A stretch of DNA of 7,077 nucleotides from Desulfofustis sp. (GTDB lineage Bacteria; Desulfobacterota; Desulfobulbia; Desulfobulbales; Desulfocapsaceae), in contig JARFQM010000390.1 in NCBI GenBank assembly GCA_029287755.1, positions 1-7,077 of the forward strand, written 5' to 3'. The notes below the pieces were generated by a model that was not told the origin of the DNA, ran no database searches, and saw only the letters and a list, made by a program, of their open reading frames with translations. Positions 1-5,128 of this stretch are shown piece by piece (the first letter of the stretch is position 1; every line of letters starts with the position of its first letter). Made by a program: the position numbers and the translations under genes.

Positions 1-9
1 TTACTCCTT

Positions 10-26
10 TGGCACAGTCATTGCTT
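10..26 (+). promoter_or_regulatory. Sigma-54 (-24/-12) promoter for the opine dehydrogenase-TRAP operon
   Basis: The sequence TGGCAC, five bases, then TTGC matches the sigma-54 consensus TGGCAC-N5-TTGC without a mismatch. The invariant GG (11-12) and GC (23-24) are separated by exactly 10 bases, as the family requires, and the bases after TTGC are T-rich as usual. If C24 is -12, transcription starts near base 36, giving a leader of about 27 nt that contains the ribosome binding site of the first gene. A sigma-54-dependent activator is encoded at the other end of the window, which supports the call. Activator sites normally lie about 80-150 bp upstream and would fall outside the window. Confidence 0.85.
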
Positions 27-51
27 TGATACCTCCAAATAAAAATCACGC

Positions 52-58
52 GAGGGAG
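52..58 (+). promoter_or_regulatory. Ribosome binding site of the opine dehydrogenase gene
   Basis: The purine-rich GAGGGAG lies four bases before the ATG at 63. It is the only good Shine-Dalgarno candidate in the short leader predicted from the sigma-54 promoter and fixes the start of the first gene. Confidence 0.7.
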
Positions 59-62
59 ACAT

Positions 63-1154
63 ATGGCTAAAACGACGAAATGGACAATAGTTGGTGGAGG
101 CAATGGGGGGCAGTCTTTGGCTGGACACCTTTCGATCATGGGTTTTTCTGTGCGCCTCTATGATATCTTTGAAGAGACGATAAATGCCATATCAGAACAG
201 GGCGGCATTCATGTCGAAGGCGCAGTTCAGGGGTTCGGGGCGCTTGAGTTCGCCACCACCGATATAGCCAAGGCCGTCGATGGAGCCGATGTGGTCATGG
301 TGGTTGCACCAGCAACTGCTCACCGCGCCATTGCCGGAGCCTGTGCTCCTGTGCTTGCCGATGGCCAGGTAGTGATACTTCATCCCGGTGCTACCTGCGG
401 CACCCTGGAATTCAAAAAGGTTCTTGCCGACCACGGGTGCAGCGCCCGGGTCACCCTGGCGGAGACCAACACCTTGATTTATGCGTGCCGGAGCCCTCAA
501 CCGGGCTATGCCAAGATCATCGGAATCAAACAAGATTTAGTCGTCGCCGCGCTGCCGGCCCGGGACACTGGCAAGGTAGCCTCCCTTTTCCATGAAGCGT
601 TCCCACAGGTTGTTGCCGGCAAGAATGTACTGCAGCCCAGCTTGGGCAACGCCAATGCCATTGTCCACCCGGCCCCATCCATGCTCAACACATCTCTCAT
701 TGAGTCGGCCCATGAATGGTCTTACTATTATGATGGAATTACACCCAGTATCGGGGCCTTCGTCGAGAAGCTTGATTCCGAGCGCATGGCACTTGCTAAG
801 GTGTTCGAAGTTGACTTGCTGCCGATTCTCACCTGGTATAAGGTCGCTTACGGGATTGACAAGCCTACATTAAGTGAAGCGGTGCGCAGCAATCCTGCCT
901 ACGATGGTATTGCCGGGCAAAAGGAATTGAGAACCCGCTATATTCTCGAAGATGTCCCAACCGGTTTAGTGCCAATGATTGAATTGGGCAAGCTGAGCGG
1001 CGTTCCCACCCCGCGCATGGAAGTGGTGGCCAAGCTGGGTGAATACCTGGTTGAAGAAGATTTTTTTGGCACCGGCAGAACTTTGAAAAATCTCGGTCTA
1101 GAGGATATGAAGCTGGCGGATTTTATGAACTATATTGAGACCGGGAATCGCTAA
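63..1154 (+). CDS. NAD(P)-dependent octopine/nopaline (opine) dehydrogenase family protein
   Basis: This 363-residue protein has the two-domain plan and usual length of opine dehydrogenases. Such enzymes reversibly join an amino acid and a 2-oxo acid by NAD(P)H-dependent reductive condensation. The N-terminal Rossmann fold starts with VGGGNGG (10-16). An acidic residue, D34, ends the second strand, which favours NAD(H) over NADP(H). The C-terminal domain carries NANAIVHPAP (197-205) with H202, and RTRYILEDVPTGLVP (290-304) with R292 and D297. From memory, the active-site His, Arg and Asp of Arthrobacter N-(1-carboxyethyl)-norvaline dehydrogenase fall in the same contexts; I could not check the alignment. 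It is the first gene of the operon, 57 bp before dctQ, directly behind the sigma-54 promoter. A cytoplasmic role is expected, since no signal peptide is seen. The substrate is unknown; family membership is secure, but other oxidoreductase activities in the family cannot be excluded. Confidence 0.88.
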   Translation: MAKTTKWTIVGGGNGGQSLAGHLSIMGFSVRLYDIFEETINAISEQGGIHVEGAVQGFGALEFATTDIAKAVDGADVVMVVAPATAHRAIAGACAPVLADGQVVILHPGATCGTLEFKKVLADHGCSARVTLAETNTLIYACRSPQPGYAKIIGIKQDLVVAALPARDTGKVASLFHEAFPQVVAGKNVLQPSLGNANAIVHPAPSMLNTSLIESAHEWSYYYDGITPSIGAFVEKLDSERMALAKVFEVDLLPILTWYKVAYGIDKPTLSEAVRSNPAYDGIAGQKELRTRYILEDVPTGLVPMIELGKLSGVPTPRMEVVAKLGEYLVEEDFFGTGRTLKNLGLEDMKLADFMNYIETGNR

Positions 1155-1211
1155 GCAACAGATCGTATGGCAGAAAAGAAATAATCACCTGACCATTCTG
1201 AGGAGCAGGAA

Positions 1212-1694
1212 ATGGAGCGATTTTTCAAATACACGCTTACCGTGTTGATAAGTACGGTTGCGGCAATGGAATTTTACCAGGTGGTTATGCGCTACATCCT
1301 GGAACTGCCTGTTATGGGACTGGAAGAGCTTCTTGTCTACCCCACTTTATGGCTGTATTTTCTGGGCAGCGTCAATGCCTCCCGTGAAGATACCCAGATA
1401 AAGGCAAACGTACTTGACGTTTTCCTGAAAACCGATAGATCCAAACTTATCGTCAGGGTAATAGCAGACCTTCTCTCGGTAATTGTTGCCAGCTGGCTTA
1501 CGTACTGGGCATTTGATTATTTTCGCTATGCCCTGCGAGTCTGGAAAGAGAGCCCAACCCTCTATATACCTACTTTTTATGCCGAGTGCGCCCTCTTCAT
1601 TGGTCTCGTGTTCATGACCTGCTACGCGGCCTGGTACCTGGTCCAGAACGCCCGAAGGCTATTTGTCGAACCCAGTTCGGATAAAGGAGCGTAA
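1212..1694 (+). CDS. dctQ: TRAP transporter small permease subunit (DctQ family)
   Basis: This 160-residue membrane protein has the length and four-helix pattern of DctQ subunits. Likely membrane segments are residues about 7-29, 40-57, 79-101 and 124-146. The family-typical glutamate pair before helix 2 is present (E38, E39), followed by WLYFLGSVNASRED (47-60), which matches the conserved W-x-x-x-L-G segment and the charged loop after it. DctQ pairs with DctM to form the membrane part of a tripartite ATP-independent (TRAP) importer. The start is supported by AGGAG at 1201-1205, six bases upstream. The gene ends two bases before dctM, so the two are almost certainly co-translated. The symbol is the family name and does not imply dicarboxylate specificity. 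Confidence 0.9.
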   Translation: MERFFKYTLTVLISTVAAMEFYQVVMRYILELPVMGLEELLVYPTLWLYFLGSVNASREDTQIKANVLDVFLKTDRSKLIVRVIADLLSVIVASWLTYWAFDYFRYALRVWKESPTLYIPTFYAECALFIGLVFMTCYAAWYLVQNARRLFVEPSSDKGA

Positions 1695-1696
1695 CC

Positions 1697-3001
1697 ATGG
1701 AAATTGTCACTATCTCCCTCATTGCTCTGGCGGTTTTAGTAATCCTGCTGAGTTTCGGTGTGCCGCTTCCCTACTGTTTCGGAGGCGCCCTGATGACCAT
1801 GTGCCTGTTCGGCGGGGCCACCATGCAGGGCACCATGGTCTGGGGCTTCACCCAGCTGGCCAACCCGGTACTGCTCTGTATTCCACTTTTTGTGTTCGCC
1901 GGCACCGTTATGAGTGAAAGCGGAATCGCCGCCAGTCTCTTGAAGTTTGTCAATATCTTTGTCGGCCGGGTTCGAGGGGGACTTGGTGTCGTTGCTTCGG
2001 TCAGCTGCGCCATCATAGGGGCGATTTCAGGAAGCGGCTTAACCGGTGTCGCCGCAACGGGTCCTCTGCTGATTCCGGAAATGGCGGAAAAAGGTTATCC
2101 CCGTGGATATGCGACCGCACTCGTTGCCAATTCCTCGATTCTGGGTCTTCTCATCCCCCCCAGTGTTACCATGATCATCTATGGATGGGTAACGGACACA
2201 TCGATCCTCGCCTGTTTTTTGGCCACCCTCGGGCCAGGGCTTTTGATTACATTTCTTTTCTCGGTAGTAAACCTGGTTCTGGCACGCAGGTTTCCGCTTG
2301 TGCTCGATCCACCCAAGAAGCTTCCCGAGGCAGTCAAGGAAGGGGTCGCGTGCACCTCCCGCGCAATACCTGCCCTGGTCATGCCTCTTATCATCCTGGG
2401 CGGGATTTACGGCGGTATCATGACTCCCACAGAAGCCGCCGCGGTAGCAGTGATCTATGCAATTCCAGTCGGTTTTCTTATCTACAGAGGACTGACGGTA
2501 GAAACGTTTTTGAAGGCTGCAAAAAGTTCCGCTACGGCGGTTGGTGCAATCATGGTCATGATTGTCTTCAGCCTGATGCTCAGCCAGATATTCGTCATGG
2601 AAGATGTTCCGCAGGCCCTGGTCGAAGGAGTGTTCACCATAACTCAAAATAAAGTCCTGCTCCTGATCCTGATTAATTTCCTGTTGTTTTTCGTCGGCAT
2701 GATTGTCAATGATGTCACGGCAATCATCCTTATCGCGCCGCTTCTGCTGCCCCTTATGGAGGCGATCGGCGTAAGTCCTGTGCAGTTCGCGGCAATCATG
2801 GGTGTTAATACGGCTATGGGAGGCGTCACGCCGCCTTACGCCAGCATACTCTATCTTGGCATGAGAATCGGCAAAGTGGAGTTCTCCGAGGTGATCAAAC
2901 CCGCGATGATTCTGATCATCTTCGGGTACGTACCGGTGGTATTTTTAACGTCGCTGTGGCCAAGCCTGTCGTTATTTTTCCCCGGATTATTTGGATACTA
3001 A
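1697..3001 (+). CDS. dctM: TRAP transporter large permease subunit (DctM family)
   Basis: This 434-residue, very hydrophobic protein has the standard DctM length and about 11-12 membrane segments. It is the ion-coupled transport subunit; most characterised TRAP systems use sodium. Diagnostic segments occur in family order: GAISGSGLTGVAATGPLLIP (108-127), GYPRGYATALVANSSILGLL (133-152) continuing to IPPSVTMIIYG (153-163), GGIYGGIMTPTEAAAVAVIY (235-254), and a second repeat with NDVTAIILIAPLLLP (338-352) and NTAMGGVTPPYASILYLG (371-388). The two IPP/TPP hairpin regions reflect the internal repeat of this fold. AAGGAG at 1684-1689, inside the end of dctQ and seven bases before the ATG, fixes the start. 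No disrupted conserved segment is seen, so the permease looks functional. Confidence 0.94.
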   Translation: MEIVTISLIALAVLVILLSFGVPLPYCFGGALMTMCLFGGATMQGTMVWGFTQLANPVLLCIPLFVFAGTVMSESGIAASLLKFVNIFVGRVRGGLGVVASVSCAIIGAISGSGLTGVAATGPLLIPEMAEKGYPRGYATALVANSSILGLLIPPSVTMIIYGWVTDTSILACFLATLGPGLLITFLFSVVNLVLARRFPLVLDPPKKLPEAVKEGVACTSRAIPALVMPLIILGGIYGGIMTPTEAAAVAVIYAIPVGFLIYRGLTVETFLKAAKSSATAVGAIMVMIVFSLMLSQIFVMEDVPQALVEGVFTITQNKVLLLILINFLLFFVGMIVNDVTAIILIAPLLLPLMEAIGVSPVQFAAIMGVNTAMGGVTPPYASILYLGMRIGKVEFSEVIKPAMILIIFGYVPVVFLTSLWPSLSLFFPGLFGY

Positions 3002-3016
3002 TCCCAGCAAAATGAA

Positions 3017-3022
3017 AAGGAG
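3017..3022 (+). promoter_or_regulatory. Ribosome binding site deciding the start of the first binding-protein gene
   Basis: AAGGAG lies seven bases before the ATG at 3030. The frame stays open upstream to a TTG at 2991 and an ATG at 3012, but starting there would add a non-hydrophobic stretch before the signal peptide. The 2991 start would also overlap dctM. The site therefore supports 3030. Confidence 0.8.
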
Positions 3023-3029
3023 TTGCAAC

Positions 3030-4028
3030 ATGAAGACAACACGCAGACTCGGTATTCTGGTAGCATTTATTTGCGCCCTCAGCCTGGCCGGCATAGTGCA
3101 GGCCAAAACCTTGAAAATTTCCCATGTCCGTCCCCAGGATACGGCCATAGACAAGGATCTTCGCTGGTTTTCCGAAGCCTTGAATGAGGCCTCAGGCGGC
3201 AAAATAAAAACCAAGATCTACCCAGCCAGTGCGCTCGGCGACTATACTGTGGTTCAGGAACGGGTCGGTCTCGGTGCGGTGGACATGGCCTGTCAGCCCC
3301 CTGCCTCGGCGGCTGACAAGAGGTTTCAGGTGGTCTACTTTCCCTACATGGTCAAGAGCTGGGATCAGGCCAAGAAAAATTATTCACCAGGCGCTCCTCT
3401 GCGCAAGGTAGTTGCAGATCTTTACGCGGAGCAGGGCATCCAGCTGCTGGCTGCCTGGCCGGTCTATTTCGGGGGCATTGCCCTCAACCGTGAACCTGTT
3501 TCACCCGGTGATCCCGCAGCGGCCAAAGGCATTAAACTGCGCGTTCCACCGATGAAGACCTTTCAACTGCTTGCTGACAACACCGGCTATCTGGGAACCC
3601 CGATTCCCTTTTCCGATGCCTTCACCGCAGTACAGACCGGCGTCGTGGACGGCGTTATTGGTTCTGGTGCGGAAGGCTATTATGCATCGTTTCGTGACGT
3701 AACCAAATTTTACATTCCCCAGAATACCCATTTTGAAGTCTGGTATCTGATTATCAACAAGAACTATTTTGACAAAATGCCCGATGATCAGAAGCAACAG
3801 CTCCAGGAGGTCGCCGGTCAGTTTGAACAGCGGCGCTGGGAGTCTGCTGAAGGGGATCAGGCGGCTAACGAAAAGCGGCTGGCCGATTATGGCGCCACTA
3901 TTGTGGATATCAGCGAACAGGAAATTGCCGCCATTGCAGATAAAATCCATCAGACAGTATGGCCCGAGGTCCTCAAGGATGTAGGCGAGGGGTGGGGCCA
4001 GGGAGTTCTTGACTCCATTGTGGAGTAA
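3030..4028 (+). CDS. dctP: TRAP transporter periplasmic substrate-binding protein (DctP family), copy 1
   Basis: From the chosen ATG the protein has 332 residues, typical for DctP. A signal peptide is clear: a basic start (KTTRR), a hydrophobic core at about 7-22, and a probable cut after VQA at residue 25. The mature part has the DctP layout: SHVRPQDTAID (31-41), IYPASALGDYTVVQERVG (63-80), WPVYFGGIAL (143-152), the LRVPP segment (170-174) with R171, and QTGVVDG (202-208). R171 sits where family members place the arginine that salt-bridges the ligand carboxylate, so an acidic ligand is expected. The protein captures substrate in the periplasm and delivers it to DctQM. It follows dctM by 28 bp and is about 38% identical, by my hand alignment, to the second binding protein. 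The ligand cannot be named. Confidence 0.92.
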   Translation: MKTTRRLGILVAFICALSLAGIVQAKTLKISHVRPQDTAIDKDLRWFSEALNEASGGKIKTKIYPASALGDYTVVQERVGLGAVDMACQPPASAADKRFQVVYFPYMVKSWDQAKKNYSPGAPLRKVVADLYAEQGIQLLAAWPVYFGGIALNREPVSPGDPAAAKGIKLRVPPMKTFQLLADNTGYLGTPIPFSDAFTAVQTGVVDGVIGSGAEGYYASFRDVTKFYIPQNTHFEVWYLIINKNYFDKMPDDQKQQLQEVAGQFEQRRWESAEGDQAANEKRLADYGATIVDISEQEIAAIADKIHQTVWPEVLKDVGEGWGQGVLDSIVE

Positions 4029-4045
4029 CCCTCCTTTTTCATATT

Positions 4046-4071
4046 CCCCGGCAGTCGCAGTGCTGCCGGGG
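4046..4071 (+). other. GC-rich intergenic hairpin between the two binding-protein genes
   Basis: CCCCGGCAG (4046-4054) pairs perfectly with CTGCCGGGG (4063-4071) around an 8-base loop, giving a strong 9-bp stem 17 bases after the stop codon of the first binding protein. No run of T follows on either strand, so it is not a classical intrinsic terminator. Stable intercistronic stems like this often protect upstream mRNA from 3' exonucleases or reduce read-through, which would make the first binding protein more abundant than its neighbours. That role is inferred from position and structure only. Confidence 0.65.
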
Positions 4072-4082
4072 ACTCGAACCCC
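4068..4082 (-). other. tRNA T-arm-like sequence (possible fragment, not a complete tRNA)
   Basis: Read on the minus strand, the sequence is GGGG-TTCGAGT-CCCC: a 4-bp stem closing a 7-base loop that fits the tRNA T-loop consensus TTCGANT. It overlaps the right arm of the intergenic hairpin. No acceptor stem, anticodon arm or CCA end can be built around it, and the bases on its 5' side run into the next coding gene. It is either a tRNA 3'-region remnant or a chance resemblance. Confidence 0.25.
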
Positions 4083-4100
4083 TGCCCAAAGGATGATGCT

Positions 4101-5102
4101 ATGAAAAAACTGCTGCTGATAATTGGCTGTTGCCTGATGACAATGGCTGTCAATGCTCAGTCGGGCCTCGCTAAACAGCAGGCCTGGAAAATCGGCCATG
4201 TCAGACCGGCAGGATCTGCTATCGATAATGACGTGCGGGCAATGACCGAAGGGATAAGCGCCGCCACCGGCGGCTCCGTCAATTTCGCGATTTACCCGGC
4301 CAATAAGCTTGGGGACTATTCAGTCGTCCAGGAGCGGGTATCGTTTGGCGAAGTTGAAATGTACGTCGGCCCCTTTGGCACCGCGGTAGATAAGAAGCTT
4401 ATGCTGGCCTTTATCCCCTTTCTGGTTGATACCTGGCCGGAGGCGCAGCGCCTTTATTCCGCCTCAAGCCCTTTGATCAGCAATTTGCAGGACTTTCTTG
4501 AGCCGCTCAATATCAAAATTATCGGCGGCTGGCCAGTCTACTTTGGCGGCATCGCTCTGACTGATGAGCCTGAGGAGCCGGGTAATCCGGATGTTTCTAA
4601 GGATATGATTATCAGAGTACCGCCGATAAGAAGTTTTGAGTTGACCGCCAGAGCACTGGGCTATACTCCTTACCCGATCACCTGGATGTATGCCAAGATG
4701 GGCCTGAAAACGGGAATGGTAAAAGGACTGATAGGCGGTGGGGCAGAGGGGTATAAAGGACTCAGCAAGCTGATCAGCTATTATATCCCCGTCAAGGATC
4801 ACTTTGAGTATTGGTTTGTCTACATGAACCTGGAATTGTGGGAGAGCCTGCCGGCTGAGCAGCAGCAGATTATCACCGCTCAGGTTCAGCAGATGGAGGC
4901 CAAGCGTTATCAGGTTGCCGAAAGTGATGAACAGCAAAATCTCGAGGCTCTTAAAGAACTCGGTGTTAATGTCTATGATCTGAAAGAGGCTGAATATGAA
5001 GCCATGCGGCGGGTAATTAAGGAGGTTGTCTGGCCGCAGCTGCGCAAGGATATTGGCCCGACGTTCGATGAAGTGGTGCAGTTTATCGAGTCAACCAATT
5101 AA
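4101..5102 (+). CDS. dctP: TRAP transporter periplasmic substrate-binding protein (DctP family), copy 2, divergent paralogue
   Basis: This 333-residue protein has a signal peptide (KK, then a hydrophobic core at about 4-17, with a likely cut after VNA at residue 19). Its body aligns with copy 1 almost without gaps. Shared landmarks are GHVRPAGSAID (32-42), IYPANKLGDYSVVQERVS (64-81), WPVYFGGIAL (144-153), the IRVPP segment (171-175) with R172, GGGAEGY (212-218) and YYIPVKDHFEYW (227-238). The presumed carboxylate-binding arginine is kept. The segment QTGVVDG of copy 1 is replaced by KTGMVKG (205-211), and the bases before it encode TWMYAKM, so the binding pocket probably differs. AAAGGA at 4088-4093, seven bases before the ATG, supports the start. 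It is the last gene of the operon. It could broaden substrate range, act as a partner, or serve another permease; I cannot tell which. Confidence 0.9.
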   Translation: MKKLLLIIGCCLMTMAVNAQSGLAKQQAWKIGHVRPAGSAIDNDVRAMTEGISAATGGSVNFAIYPANKLGDYSVVQERVSFGEVEMYVGPFGTAVDKKLMLAFIPFLVDTWPEAQRLYSASSPLISNLQDFLEPLNIKIIGGWPVYFGGIALTDEPEEPGNPDVSKDMIIRVPPIRSFELTARALGYTPYPITWMYAKMGLKTGMVKGLIGGGAEGYKGLSKLISYYIPVKDHFEYWFVYMNLELWESLPAEQQQIITAQVQQMEAKRYQVAESDEQQNLEALKELGVNVYDLKEAEYEAMRRVIKEVVWPQLRKDIGPTFDEVVQFIESTN

Positions 5103-5122
5103 AAAGTTCAACTCAGTGAGTT
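5101..5122 (-). terminator. Weak candidate terminator for the minus-strand regulator gene
   Basis: On the minus strand a short stem, AACTC/GAGTT around a three-base loop (5110-5122), is followed by GAACTTTTT. It lies a few bases beyond the regulator stop codon. The stem is only 5 bp and A/T-containing, and the T-run overlaps the last bases of the convergent operon, so it may be weak. No better terminator is visible in this narrow convergent gap for either direction. Confidence 0.3.
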
Positions 5123-5128
5123 CGAGAT

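Noticed and set aside
63..1154. Opine-type metallophore synthesis (staphylopine-like) as the role of the dehydrogenase
   Set aside because: No nicotianamine-synthase-like gene, histidine racemase or metal-type ABC transporter is present; the neighbours are a TRAP importer. It remains possible only if partner genes lie outside the window.
2280..2294. Second sigma-54-like element (TGGCAC-N5-TTTC) inside dctM
   Set aside because: The -12 part lacks the essential GC, and it lies in the middle of a coding region with no suitable downstream gene start.
2039..2647. 202-codon open frame on the minus strand inside dctM
   Set aside because: It is antisense to a gene with unmistakable family motifs, its translation is rich in charged and Cys/His residues with no recognisable domain, and it has no supporting start context.
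2991..3029. Longer start (TTG at 2991 or ATG at 3012) for the first binding-protein gene
   Set aside because: It would place a non-hydrophobic extension before a good signal peptide. The AAGGAG at 3017-3022 is correctly spaced for the ATG at 3030, and the TTG start would also overlap dctM.
4040..4110. Complete tRNA gene on the minus strand
   Set aside because: Only a T-arm-like element is visible; no acceptor stem, D-arm, anticodon arm or CCA end can be assembled.
3501..4199. 232-codon minus-strand open frame spanning the end of copy 1 and the start of copy 2 of the binding protein
   Set aside because: It is antisense to two well-supported genes and across the hairpin gap; its translation resembles no known family and mirrors the codon pattern of the plus-strand genes.
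4464..4937. 157-codon minus-strand open frame inside copy 2 of the binding protein
   Set aside because: It lies fully inside a conserved coding gene, with no recognisable product.
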